NCBI RefSeq assembly: GCF_947501405.1 | Contig: NZ_CANMVK010000001.1 | Coordinates: forward strand, 1,884,912-1,948,911 | Source of the DNA: an uncultured Hoeflea sp. | Lineage (GTDB): Bacteria > Pseudomonadota > Alphaproteobacteria > Rhizobiales > Rhizobiaceae | Direction: 5' to 3' | Length of the DNA: 64,000 nucleotides | Part shown: in pieces, positions 26,693 through 35,830 of the stretch | Layout: the number at the start of each line of letters is the position of its first letter | How positions within the stretch are numbered: the first letter of the stretch is position 1 | Translations under genes and position numbers: made by a program | The notes under the pieces: generated by a model | The model's database searches: none | The model's input: the letters and a program-made list of their open reading frames with translations, nothing else | What the model was told of the DNA's origin: nothing

Positions 26693-26737
26693 TGCATCCC
26701 CTTGCCATTTGCGCCAAACCCGGCCAGAAGCGCGGGC

Positions 26738-28618
26738 ATGCTGACGATCACCGACCTTTCCGCCCGCATTGCCGGACGCCTTTTGATTGACAATGCCTCG
26801 CTGGCGCTGCCGGCGGGCATCAAGGCCGGGCTTGTGGGGCCCAATGGTGCGGGAAAATCGACGCTGTTCCGGATCATCACCGGTGAGATGGCGACCGAAA
26901 CCGGTCATATCTCGATCCCCAAAAACACCCGTGTTGGTCAGGTCGCGCAGGAAGCGCCGTCTGAAGAAACCGCGTTGATCGAGATCGTGCTGCGCGCCGA
27001 TATCGAGCGCACAAAGCTGATGGCCGAGGCGGAAACCGCGACCGACCCCAACCGGATCTCCGACATCCAGACCCGGCTGATCGACATCGACGCCCATTCG
27101 GCCGAAGCCCGCGCCGCCTCGATCCTGGCCGGCCTCGGTTTCGATCAGGCGGCCCAACAGCGCCCGGCGTCAAGCTTTTCAGGCGGCTGGCGAATGCGCG
27201 TGGCGCTGGCCTCGGTGCTGTTTGCCGAGCCGGATCTGTTGCTGCTCGATGAGCCGACCAACTATCTCGATCTCGAAGGCACCTTGTGGCTAGAGGACTA
27301 TGTCCGCCGCTATCCGCATACGGTGCTGATCATCAGCCATGACCGCGACCTTCTCAACACGGCGGCCAATGCCATTGTGCATCTCGATCAGAAGAAGCTG
27401 ACATTCTATCGCGGCGGCTTCGACCAGTTCGAACGCCAGAAGGCCGAACGCGACGAGCACCAGATGAAGGCGCGCGAGAAGAGCCTCGCCGCGCGCAAGC
27501 ACATGGAAGCCTTTGTCGAGCGGTTCCGGGCCAAGGCTTCGAAAGCCCGTCAGGCGCAGTCCAGACTCAAGGCGCTCGAACGCATGGGGACGGTCGACGC
27601 GGTGGTGGAAAGCAATGTCCGCGGCTTCTCCTTTCCCCGGCCCGATCGGGGTGTGGCTTCGCCGATCATTGCCATTGAAGACGGTTCGGTGGGTTACATA
27701 CCGGGATCACCGGTGCTGAGCCGGCTCGACCTGCGCATCGACGCCGACGACCGCATTGCGCTTCTGGGATCGAACGGCAACGGCAAATCGACCTTTGCCA
27801 AGTTCATCGCCGGGCGGCTCGAGGCCGAGGATGGGCGGCTCAAGCTGGCGCCACAGCTCAAAACCGGGTTCTTTGCCCAGCACCAGATGGATGATCTCAG
27901 ACCGCGGGAATCCGCGGTGGCGCATGTGCGTGCGTTGATGCCCGATGCGCCGGAAGCCAGGGTGCGGGCGCGGGTGGCGCAGATGGGGCTGACAGCGGAC
28001 AAGATGAACACGCCCGCCAAGGATTTATCGGGCGGTGAAAAGGCACGGCTGCTGATGGGGCTTGCCACTTTCGACGCGCCCAATCTGATTATCCTCGATG
28101 AACCCACCAACCATCTCGACATCGACAGCCGTGCGGCGCTGATCCGCGCTCTCAACGATTTTCCCGGCGCGGTCATCCTGATCTCCCATGACCGGCATCT
28201 GATCGAGGCCACGGTGGACCGGCTGTGGATTGTGCGCGACGGCACGGTGAGCTCATTTGACGGCGACCTCGAGGATTATCGCCAGGAGGTGGTTGGCACT
28301 TCCGGCCGCGGCAAAAAGGCGGCCGATGGCGATGGCGGCTCCAAGGCCGAGAAGCGCAAACAGGCCGCCCAGCAGCGCGCAAATCTCGCGCCGATGAAGA
28401 AAAGACTCAATGATCTTGAATCCTTGGTGCAAAGGCTTACCAAACAGATTCAATCGCTTGATGCGGAGCTCGCGAAGCCCGAGCAGTTTGCCGACGCGCT
28501 CTACAAGATCACCCAGAAATCCAAGCAACGCGCCGAGCGCGCAGCCGAACTGGAGCAGGCCGAACTGCAATGGCTGGAACTGACCAGCGAGTATGACGAT
28601 AAGTCGGCGGCCGAATAG
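26738..28618 (+). CDS. ABC-F family ATPase (Uup/YheS-like)
   Basis: Soluble ribosome-associated ATPase with two nucleotide-binding domains and no membrane part, 626 residues. Domain 1 has GPNGAGKST (34-42), signature FSGGWRMRVALA and LLLDEPTNYLD; domain 2 has GSNGNGKST, LSGGEKARLLMG and IILDEPTNHLD. A charged linker with many Lys/Arg joins them, and the C-terminus forms a coiled coil (KKRLNDLESLVQRLTKQIQSLDAEL). ATG 26738 starts the conserved MLTITDLSARI; the frame runs upstream over the vapBC promoter but is not convincing there. A translation factor role is inferred. Confidence 0.93.
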   Translation: MLTITDLSARIAGRLLIDNASLALPAGIKAGLVGPNGAGKSTLFRIITGEMATETGHISIPKNTRVGQVAQEAPSEETALIEIVLRADIERTKLMAEAETATDPNRISDIQTRLIDIDAHSAEARAASILAGLGFDQAAQQRPASSFSGGWRMRVALASVLFAEPDLLLLDEPTNYLDLEGTLWLEDYVRRYPHTVLIISHDRDLLNTAANAIVHLDQKKLTFYRGGFDQFERQKAERDEHQMKAREKSLAARKHMEAFVERFRAKASKARQAQSRLKALERMGTVDAVVESNVRGFSFPRPDRGVASPIIAIEDGSVGYIPGSPVLSRLDLRIDADDRIALLGSNGNGKSTFAKFIAGRLEAEDGRLKLAPQLKTGFFAQHQMDDLRPRESAVAHVRALMPDAPEARVRARVAQMGLTADKMNTPAKDLSGGEKARLLMGLATFDAPNLIILDEPTNHLDIDSRAALIRALNDFPGAVILISHDRHLIEATVDRLWIVRDGTVSSFDGDLEDYRQEVVGTSGRGKKAADGDGGSKAEKRKQAAQQRANLAPMKKRLNDLESLVQRLTKQIQSLDAELAKPEQFADALYKITQKSKQRAERAAELEQAELQWLELTSEYDDKSAAE

Positions 28619-28731
28619 CGGCGCCCGATCGCGGATCTTAAACATCAGCGCGCCTGATGGGCCGGTCACGTTTTCGAATAAACGCCCGAATTCAGGCTGA
28701 CTGCGGCCCCTGGTTTGGCTACTGATTGGCC

Positions 28732-29835
28732 ATGTTGTTCGACCTGCCCGATGACGACACGCTTTATGCGGCGCTGCTCTCGCGTGATCCCGGCTATGAC
28801 GGTCAGGCCTATGTAGCGGTGTCGTCCACCGGGGTGTTTTGCCGGTTGACCTGCCCGGCGCGCAAACCCAAGCGCGAAAACTGTACATTCCACGCCACCG
28901 TCGGCGCCTGTATCGAGGCCGGCTATCGCGCCTGCAAGCGATGCCATCCCATGGCCCCGGCGGCGGAGGCCGAACCGGCGATCAAGGCGCTGCTTGCGGC
29001 GATGATCGAGCGGAAAGGCCATCGCTGGAGCGAAGCCGACGTGGCGCGCATGGGATTTGACCCCTCCACCGTACGGCGCGCTTTTAAACGCCATTTCGGG
29101 ATGACCTTTCTGGAGATGGCGCGGCTTGAACGGATCCGCAATGGCATGACCACGCTGTCGGACGGCGGCAAGGTGATCGAAGCGCAGATTGATGCGGGCT
29201 TTGCCTCGCCAAGCGCGTTCCGCGAGGCGTTTGCCAAGCTGATGGGGCGGCCGCCCGGCGGCTTTCCGGACAACTCGCTGGTCAAGGCCAGCTATATCGA
29301 CACGCCGCTCGGCGCGATGATTGCGCTGTGCGACGCCACCCATTTGCACCTGTTGGAATTCGCCGACCGGAAGGCGCTGCCAACGGAACTCAAGCGCATG
29401 TATGCCGCGCTCAACGGCCGGATCGGCATCGGGCGCACGGCGCTCACGGCACAGATCGAGCGCGAGCTGGGTGAGTATTTCGACGGCCGTAGAGCCTCTT
29501 TCACCGTGCCGATGGCGTTTTTTGGCAGCGACTTCACCAAAAGTGTCTGGCGGGCGCTTGCCGGGATACCGGCCGGTGAGACCCGCAGCTATTCCGAACT
29601 CGCCAGGGCAATCGGCAGGCCTTCGGCGACCCGCGCGGTGGCCCGCGCCAACGGCGCCAACCAAATCGCCCTGCTGGTGCCCTGTCACCGGGTGCTTGGC
29701 GCTGACGGTTCGCTCACCGGCTATGGCGGCGGGCTATGGCGCAAGCAAAAACTCATCGAAATCGAACGGCGCTACTCAGCGGTTGCGCCGATGGAAACCG
29801 GAACCATGGAGAAAACCAGTCATGACCCAAGTTGA
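28732..29835 (+). CDS. ada: Ada: alkylated-DNA repair methyltransferase and regulator
   Basis: Repairs O6-methylguanine and methylphosphotriesters and activates alkylation-response genes. Order in 367 residues: zinc domain with four Cys (FCRLTCPA and CKRCHP; the first Cys accepts phosphotriester methyl groups), AraC-type helix-turn-helix (STVRRAFKRHFGM and SPSAFREAFAKLMG), and the O6-alkylguanine transferase domain with PCHRV active-site Cys and the Arg finger region GIPAGETRSYSELA. It is complete and all key Cys are present. ATG 28732 is preferred over an in-frame TTG six bases earlier. Its last 14 bases overlap the next gene. Confidence 0.94.
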   Translation: MLFDLPDDDTLYAALLSRDPGYDGQAYVAVSSTGVFCRLTCPARKPKRENCTFHATVGACIEAGYRACKRCHPMAPAAEAEPAIKALLAAMIERKGHRWSEADVARMGFDPSTVRRAFKRHFGMTFLEMARLERIRNGMTTLSDGGKVIEAQIDAGFASPSAFREAFAKLMGRPPGGFPDNSLVKASYIDTPLGAMIALCDATHLHLLEFADRKALPTELKRMYAALNGRIGIGRTALTAQIERELGEYFDGRRASFTVPMAFFGSDFTKSVWRALAGIPAGETRSYSELARAIGRPSATRAVARANGANQIALLVPCHRVLGADGSLTGYGGGLWRKQKLIEIERRYSAVAPMETGTMEKTSHDPS

Positions 29836-30583
29836 AAAAGCAATCGCCTTCACCGCGCTCCACAAGGCGGGCGACCCGCTGGTGCTGTTCAATATCTGGG
29901 ATGCGGGCAGCGCCAAGACAGTGGCCGAAGCCGGCGCCGCGGCGATTGCCACCGGAAGCTGGTCGGTGGCCGCGGCGCAAGGGTACCCAGATGGCGAGAA
30001 GATCCCGCTTGAGCTGCTGCTTGATATCGCCAAGCGCATTGTGGATGCGACCACCCTGCCCGTTTCCATCGATTTCGAAGGTGGTTACGCGCGTGAACCC
30101 GAGGCGCTGAAGGCCAATATCGCAGCCCTGATCGCGACGGGCGCGGTGGGGTTGAATTTCGAGGACCAGATTGTCGGCGGTGACGGGCTCTATGGCGAGA
30201 GCGAGCAGGCCGGCCGCGTTGCCGCCGTTCGCGAGGCCGCAGAACAGGCCGGAGTTCCACTGTTTATCAATGCGCGCACGGATTTGTTCCTCAAAGAGCG
30301 CGAGCCGCTCAAGCACAAGGATCTGATCGACCAGGCGCTCAGCCGCGCCAAAGCCTACGCGGATGCCGGCGCCAGCGGCTTTTTTGTTCCCGGCCTCAGC
30401 GATCCGGATCTGGTCGCCAAGGTCTGTGCGCAGTCGCCGCTGCCGGTCAATGTGATGCGTTTGGGAGCGATGCCGCCGCGCGCTGATTTGGGAGCATTGG
30501 GCGTATCGCGGATTTCAGCCGGCCCGGGCCCCTATCGCGACATGATCGCTCATGTGAGCGCACAGTTCATAGCACTGAGCTGA
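29822..30583 (+). CDS. Isocitrate lyase/PEP mutase superfamily enzyme
   Basis: The 253-residue TIM-barrel enzyme has the family features NIWDAGSAKTVAEAGAAAIATGSWS, VSIDFEGGYA (Mg-binding acids), LNFEDQ and INARTDLFL. The usual isocitrate-lyase catalytic KxCGH loop is absent; instead the loop region reads IVGGDGLYG. It therefore belongs to the wider PEP mutase/carboxyphosphonoenolpyruvate-like group, typically acting on small 2-oxo or phospho acids. The ATG lies inside the 3' end of ada, implying co-transcription. Substrate unknown. Confidence 0.86.
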   Translation: MTQVEKAIAFTALHKAGDPLVLFNIWDAGSAKTVAEAGAAAIATGSWSVAAAQGYPDGEKIPLELLLDIAKRIVDATTLPVSIDFEGGYAREPEALKANIAALIATGAVGLNFEDQIVGGDGLYGESEQAGRVAAVREAAEQAGVPLFINARTDLFLKEREPLKHKDLIDQALSRAKAYADAGASGFFVPGLSDPDLVAKVCAQSPLPVNVMRLGAMPPRADLGALGVSRISAGPGPYRDMIAHVSAQFIALS

Positions 30584-30721
30584 CGGGCACGCCCCGCCCG
30601 TCGCCTGTTCCAGGTCGCCCCGCCGCCACACGGCGTTCAATGGATGCTCACGATCTGTTGATTTGGGGCAAATCCCAGCTTTGATAGTCTGGAGCCGTAG
30701 AATTCTGGGGGCTTTGGGACG

Positions 30722-31357
30722 ATGGCGACGGGCGCAACAACGTTCGATCCGTCCAAAACGGGATGGTGTCTTCAGGCGCGCGCGACACGCTCGCGCGTCA
30801 GTGTTGCGACTGGTTTGGCCGCGGTGATGGTGCTGGGTCTTGCTTTGGTGGCGGCAGGTTGCACCTCGGGGAAACCGGGTACGACACACCGCAATTATTT
30901 CGTCCATGGTGCGGATGCACAGGCGTTTGCCCGCAGCGTTCGCAGCAACGCGCCGCGTGCTGGACGCGCTTTCGGCCTGGTCGAGATCACCTTTCATCCC
31001 GATTTCACGCTGGTGCCCAAGGACAGGGGATGTCGCGCCCAGGTCCGTGACGTTGATCTGGAACTAGTGATCACTTTGCCGAAATGGCGGTCTGGCAAAT
31101 CCGTGCCGGCCGGCGTCAAACGGCGCTGGACAAGGTTCCGGCAAACCATCACCCGACATGAAGACACCCATGTGCGTATTGCGCGCAGCTACGCAAAACG
31201 GATGGCCAAGGCGATTGCCGCCACCCGCTCCAACAAGGATTGCCGCGATCTTTCCCGAAAGATCAAAACACGGATCGCCAAGATCAAGGTCGATCATCTC
31301 AAGGCCCATGCCCGGTTTGACAGGCGTGAACGCAAACGCCTCAAGACCTTGCTCTAA
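30722..31357 (+). CDS. DUF922-type putative zinc protease, probable lipoprotein
   Basis: The 211-residue product has a long basic N-terminus and a hydrophobic signal ending LVAAGC, a good lipobox. The domain contains TRHEDTHVRIA, an HExxH zinc motif, after a beta-rich half (GLVEITFHPDF, DLELVITLPKW). The C-terminus is strongly basic (ARFDRRERKRLKTLL). DUF922 proteins are annotated as predicted secreted zinc-dependent proteases. A later ATG or GTG may give a shorter signal. Stand-alone gene. Confidence 0.8.
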   Translation: MATGATTFDPSKTGWCLQARATRSRVSVATGLAAVMVLGLALVAAGCTSGKPGTTHRNYFVHGADAQAFARSVRSNAPRAGRAFGLVEITFHPDFTLVPKDRGCRAQVRDVDLELVITLPKWRSGKSVPAGVKRRWTRFRQTITRHEDTHVRIARSYAKRMAKAIAATRSNKDCRDLSRKIKTRIAKIKVDHLKAHARFDRRERKRLKTLL

Positions 31358-31411
31358 TCCACGTCGACAGGCGCTGCTCAAGCTCAAGCCATGCCTCAGA
31401 TTTGGTGTGAA

Positions 31412-31440
31412 CACTGCGTCCGCGGTTGGCGGACGCAGTG
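31412..31440. terminator. Strong hairpin, probable terminator
   Basis: A perfect 12-bp stem CACTGCGTCCGC / GCGGACGCAGTG with loop GGTTG lies between the DUF922 gene and the DUF5996 gene. No T run follows, so it may instead be an mRNA-stabilising or Rho-assisted element. Confidence 0.5.
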
Positions 31441-31502
31441 CAGCCCAAGAATGTGGTATCGGAGGGCAGCCGGGTAATCCGTGTTGACGTTGGAGACCAG
31501 CA

Positions 31503-32417
31503 ATGAGCGATTTGACCTTTCCCGCCCTGCCCTATGCCCAATGGGTCGAGACCAAGGAGACCCTGCATCTGTTCCTGCAGATCATCGGCAAGATCCGATT
31601 AAAGGCCCACCCCAAGCAAAATCACTGGTGGCACGTGACCCTCTATCCGGCGGCGCGCGGGCTCACCACCGGCCGCATTCCCTATCAGGGCGGCGGCTTT
31701 CAGATCGATTTCGACATGCTCGACCATCTGGTGCTGATCTCCAGGAACGATGGCCGCGTTGAATCCTTCCCGGCAGCGGGCAAGACGGTGGCTGCGTTTT
31801 ACAAATCGGTGTTTGAGGCGATGGAGCGGCTGGAACTCGGCGTCGCGATCAAGGCCGTGCCCTATGAGAACAAGAGCACGATCCCCTTTGCCGAGGATGA
31901 AGAGCACAAGATCTACGATCGCGACGCCGTCACCCGCTTCTGGCGGGCGCTTTGCTCAATCGCATCGGTGTTCGAGCGGTTTCGCGGCGAGTTTGCCGGC
32001 AAGCAAACGCCGGTACATCTGTACTGGCATTCCTTCGATCTGGTTTCCACGCGCTTTTCGGGCCGCGCCGCGCCTCTCGAAAACGCCCGCACCCAATCAG
32101 ACCGTGAAGCTTATTCTCATGAGGTCATTTCGGTCGGTTTCTGGCCCGGCGATGACACATTCCCGGAAGCCGCTTTTTACGGCTATGCCTATCCGGAACC
32201 GGAAGGATTGAGCCAAACCAGCCTGTCACCGGATGCGGCGTTCTGGGCGGAGAAAAACGGCGGTGCGCTGGCGGTTCTCAAATATGAGGATATGCGCCAG
32301 GCCGCCGATCCGGAAGCCGCGCTGCTGGCCTTCCTGCAAAGTGTCTATATGGGTGCTGCAGCAAAAGCCGGCTGGAAAACCACCGACTACGCCCACGCCT
32401 ATGCCGATCGCACCTGA
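31503..32417 (+). CDS. DUF5996 family protein
   Basis: A 304-residue soluble protein matching the DUF5996 pattern: LPYAQWVETKETLHLFLQIIGKIRL at the N-terminus, NHWWHVTLYPAARGLTTG, FQIDFDMLDHLV, VHLYWHSFDLVSTRFSGR and SVGFWPGD. The conserved His, Trp and Asp residues are suggestive of an enzyme, but no function is established for the family as far as I know. The ATG follows GAGACCAGCA. It is convergent with holC. Confidence 0.88.
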   Translation: MSDLTFPALPYAQWVETKETLHLFLQIIGKIRLKAHPKQNHWWHVTLYPAARGLTTGRIPYQGGGFQIDFDMLDHLVLISRNDGRVESFPAAGKTVAAFYKSVFEAMERLELGVAIKAVPYENKSTIPFAEDEEHKIYDRDAVTRFWRALCSIASVFERFRGEFAGKQTPVHLYWHSFDLVSTRFSGRAAPLENARTQSDREAYSHEVISVGFWPGDDTFPEAAFYGYAYPEPEGLSQTSLSPDAAFWAEKNGGALAVLKYEDMRQAADPEAALLAFLQSVYMGAAAKAGWKTTDYAHAYADRT

Positions 32418-32443
32418 GTACGGGCGGGTTTATAAAGCGCCGG

Positions 32444-32893
32444 TCATGCTTTCTTGACCCAGCGACGGTCCTCGGTCTGCTGCCAATAGGTCAGTGCGTG
32501 GCCATCGTCCTTGAGCCGCTTCCATTGCGTCCGGGCGGTCTCGAGCTGGGTCTGATCGTGACCGTCAAACATCATCACAAGCCGCTCGGCGCCTTCGAGT
32601 ACAGGCACCTGCGCGCCATCGGCGACAAAGCGGACGGTCGAGTTGTTCGCCGCATCCGACGACAAGGTCAAAAGCACCGGCTGGCGCTCGGCGTGGGGCG
32701 GCTGGTCCGCCCCATGCGGCAAAAACGCCTCATCACGATAGGTCCAAAGATGCGCATCCAGCGCCGCGCAGCGCTCTTCGCTGCCCAGATGAACTGAAAC
32801 CCGCCACCCCCGCTCGAGGCTTTTTTCGAGCAGAGGCGGCAGCGCATCCTCAAGCCGGGATTCGGTCAGGTGATAGAACAGAACCTCGGCCAC
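32444..32893 (-). CDS. holC: DNA polymerase III chi subunit
   Basis: Clamp-loader accessory subunit that binds SSB. The 149-residue protein matches the family: VLFYHLTESRLEDALPPLLEKSLERGWRV, TYRDEAFLPHG, LVMMFDGHDQ and ARTQWKRLKDDGHALTYWQQ. GTG 32893 follows GAGGAGA and gives the expected N-terminus; the frame continues upstream into pepA but there it is a shadow. It is 13 bases after the pepA stop, the standard pepA-holC pair. Confidence 0.92.
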   Translation of the reverse strand: MAEVLFYHLTESRLEDALPPLLEKSLERGWRVSVHLGSEERCAALDAHLWTYRDEAFLPHGADQPPHAERQPVLLTLSSDAANNSTVRFVADGAQVPVLEGAERLVMMFDGHDQTQLETARTQWKRLKDDGHALTYWQQTEDRRWVKKA

Positions 32894-32906
32894 GCTGCGG
32901 CTCTCC

Positions 32907-34394
32907 TCAGCTTTCGTAATTGGCGCGGACCAGTTCATCGAGCAACCGGACGCCGAAGCCAGAGGCCCAGGACTGGTTGATCTCGGTGGACGGCGACCCC
33001 ATCGCGGTGCCGGCAATGTCGAGATGCGCCCATGGCGTGTCGCCCACAAAGCGCTTGAGGAATTGCGCCGCGGTGATGGAGCCGGCGTAACGGCCGCCGG
33101 TGTTTTTCATATCGGCGAACTTGGAATCGATCATCTTGTCGTAGTCGGGGCCCAGCGGCAGCCGCCAGACCCGCTCCCGGGTGGTTTCGCCGGCCTTGAC
33201 GAGCGCTTGACTGAGCTCATCGTCATTGGAGAACAGGCCGGCATGATGCTGGCCCAACGCCACCATCACCGCCCCGGTGAGCGTGGCGAGATCGATCATG
33301 ACCGCCGGCTTGTATTTCTCCTGGCAGTAGGTCAGCGCATCGCAGAGAACCAGCCGGCCCTCGGCGTCGGTGTTGATGATTTCGATGGTCTGGCCCGACA
33401 TCGAGCGTACGATATCACCGGGGCGCTGGGCCGCGCCGTCGGGCATATTTTCCACCAGGCCGATGATGCCGACGGCATTGACCTTGGCCTTGCGGGCAGC
33501 AAGCGTGTGCATCAATCCGATCACTGCCGCCGCGCCACCCATGTCGCCTTTCATGTCTTCCATGCCGGCGGCGGGCTTGATCGAGATGCCGCCGGTGTCG
33601 AACACCACGCCCTTGCCGACAAAGGCCACCGGCTGGTCCTTGGGCTTTGCGCCCTGCCAGCGCATGACCGCCAGTCGCGGCGGCCTGACCGATCCCAGCG
33701 CGACGCCGAGCAGCGCTTCCATTTTGAGCTTCTTCATGTCCTTTTCGGTGAGGATTTCCACCTCCATGCCAAGCGCTTCTAGCGCTTTGGCGCGGTCGGC
33801 GAACTCCACCGGGCCAAGCACATTGGCCGGTTCATTGACCAGATTGCGCGCAAGTTCGACCCCTCCCGCCACTGCTTCGCGGATGGTGAACGCCTTCTTG
33901 CAGGCGGTGGCGTTGCTGTGCTGGAAGACGATCTTGACCTTGCGCACGCCGGCATCGTCATCATCGCCCTTCTTGGTCTTGTAGGCGTCAAACGCATAGG
34001 CTCGCATCAACAGCCCGAGCGCCATATCGGCGGTTGCCTCCGCGGATGGCGCTTCCTGATCGCCCAACAGCACCGTTACCTTGTCGACCTTGCCGATCAA
34101 CGTGAAGATTTTGCCGCCGGCGCGCATCCAGTCATGCGCCTCGAGCTTGTCGAGATCGCCCAGACCGACGATGGCAATCCGGTCGGCCGGGGAATTGGCG
34201 GGGGCCAGAAGATCTACAGTGGTCAGCGATTTGCCGGAAAAGCCCGCCACCTTGATCGCCTTGTCGAGCTGATCAGATGCACCCACCGCCCGCGCTGACG
34301 CCGACACCGGCTCGGCGAGCGTGCCGGTGGCCACGGCCAGGCCGCCGGTCACCTTGGCGGATTTGGAAAAACTGATTTCAATGCTCATCGACAT
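32907..34394 (-). CDS. pepA: Leucyl aminopeptidase
   Basis: Cytosolic dimetal aminopeptidase of the M17 family, 495 residues. The C-terminal catalytic half carries [16 protein letters not shown] (Lys and Asp metal ligands), GDMGGAAAV and [14 protein letters not shown] (Asp, Glu and Arg of the active site). The N-terminal half is the variable domain. ATG 34394 follows CGGAGCC at five bases; an upstream in-frame ATG at 34502 was rejected. It is upstream of holC and divergent from lptF. Confidence 0.95.
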   Translation of the reverse strand: MSMSIEISFSKSAKVTGGLAVATGTLAEPVSASARAVGASDQLDKAIKVAGFSGKSLTTVDLLAPANSPADRIAIVGLGDLDKLEAHDWMRAGGKIFTLIGKVDKVTVLLGDQEAPSAEATADMALGLLMRAYAFDAYKTKKGDDDDAGVRKVKIVFQHSNATACKKAFTIREAVAGGVELARNLVNEPANVLGPVEFADRAKALEALGMEVEILTEKDMKKLKMEALLGVALGSVRPPRLAVMRWQGAKPKDQPVAFVGKGVVFDTGGISIKPAAGMEDMKGDMGGAAAVIGLMHTLAARKAKVNAVGIIGLVENMPDGAAQRPGDIVRSMSGQTIEIINTDAEGRLVLCDALTYCQEKYKPAVMIDLATLTGAVMVALGQHHAGLFSNDDELSQALVKAGETTRERVWRLPLGPDYDKMIDSKFADMKNTGGRYAGSITAAQFLKRFVGDTPWAHLDIAGTAMGSPSTEINQSWASGFGVRLLDELVRANYES

Positions 34395-34639
34395 GACGGC
34401 TCCGTTGGATTCTCGACTGATTTGGCGTGGGCCGCGATCTTGGCGTTTTCGCGTCAGAAGGCAAGGGCTGGGGCGAATGCCGGCGTTGCATTTGCGCCGC
34501 ATCGCTGCAAGAAACGGTTAACCGTGTTTGTTTGCCGCAGATTATCCATTTTGCGATCTGATAAGACCGGTGCCATGACCGCCCTGAACAACGGGGTACA
34601 TCGAGGCCCAATGGCCCACGCCCGCTCCGGAAAGGCGCG

Positions 34640-35830
34640 ATGACGCAGATCGAACGTTACATCCTCAAGCGCATGGCGTCTTTGACCTTCTGGTCGCTGA
34701 TTGCCGTCACGCTTCTGGTGATGACCACACAGGTGCTGATCCGTGTCGATGTGCTGACCACGACCGGTCAGGCCTTTGGCGCCTTCATGCTTTTGGCGGC
34801 GACGGTGATTCCGTCGGTTTTGTCGGTGGTAGCTCCATTTGCGCTGCTGATCGGGGTCGCCCAGGTCCTCTCGGGCATGAATTCGGACAGCGAACTGGTG
34901 GTGGTGGAAGCAGCCGGCGCAAGGCCCGCGACCGTGTTGCGCCCAGTCCTGCTGCTGTCGGTGGCGGTCTCGATCATGGTGCTGCTGGTGGCGAATTTTG
35001 TCGAACCCTGGTCCAACCGCAAGCTTTACGACGTGCTGGCGCAAGCCCAGTCCGATCTGTTTTCGGTGGCCGTGCGCTCAGGCACGTTCATGAAACTCGA
35101 GGACGGGCTTTACGTTCAGGTCAATGAAAAGCTGCCCGGCGGGGCGCTTGGCGGCATCTTCCTGTCCGATATTCGCACCGAGGGAACCGAAGCGATCTAT
35201 TACGCCAAGAACGGGGTCATCAGGCAGTCGCCGGACAGTGATATCCTGCTGCTGATCGACGGCGAGTTGCAGCAACGCGACACCAGCAACGGCCAGATTT
35301 CGATCGTTACGTTCTCGTCCTACGCGCTCGACATGGCGGCTTTTGTGCCAGCCGGCCAGGCCGCTGTGCGCCGCCCTAAGGAGCAGACGACCGGCTATCT
35401 GCTCAATCCACCGGAAGATGATTATTACGTCCGGGAAATCCCCTCCGCGTTAAAAGAGGAGCTGGTGCAGCGCTTTTCGACCTGGCTTTATCCGCTGGCA
35501 TTCGGGCTGATCGCCTTTACCTTCTTGGGCAAGGCCCGGTCCAACCGGCATGAGCAGTTTCAAAATGGGGCGCTGGTCGCTGGCATCGCGCTGAGCGCAC
35601 GTGGTCTCGGGTTTTACACCGTTGAAAAAGCCGGTGTCAGCTCCGCCATGGAGATGCTTGCCTACGCAGTGCCCGCAGCCCTTATCGTGCTGTTCGGAGC
35701 GCTGGCCTTGAGCGGCCGCGCGCTCACCATGCCCAAAGCCTGGGCTCGCCTGAACGAGCGCCTGGTCGAGGCGATAATCGCCCGCTTCCAACGCTGGAAT
35801 CGCTCCGCCGATGGAGGGCAATCGGCATGA
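34640..35830 (+). CDS. lptF: LPS export permease LptF
   Basis: One of two membrane subunits of the LptB2FG transporter that extracts LPS from the inner membrane. The 396-residue protein has helices near 12-35 and 55-80 and three more after 285, with a periplasmic beta-jellyroll in between. The conserved RYILKRM start, SELVVVEAAGARP (coupling helix) and RFSTWLYPLAFGLIAF are visible. Its stop overlaps the lptG start by four bases. A polar tail (RSADGGQSA) follows the last helix. Confidence 0.94.
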   Translation: MTQIERYILKRMASLTFWSLIAVTLLVMTTQVLIRVDVLTTTGQAFGAFMLLAATVIPSVLSVVAPFALLIGVAQVLSGMNSDSELVVVEAAGARPATVLRPVLLLSVAVSIMVLLVANFVEPWSNRKLYDVLAQAQSDLFSVAVRSGTFMKLEDGLYVQVNEKLPGGALGGIFLSDIRTEGTEAIYYAKNGVIRQSPDSDILLLIDGELQQRDTSNGQISIVTFSSYALDMAAFVPAGQAAVRRPKEQTTGYLLNPPEDDYYVREIPSALKEELVQRFSTWLYPLAFGLIAFTFLGKARSNRHEQFQNGALVAGIALSARGLGFYTVEKAGVSSAMEMLAYAVPAALIVLFGALALSGRALTMPKAWARLNERLVEAIIARFQRWNRSADGGQSA

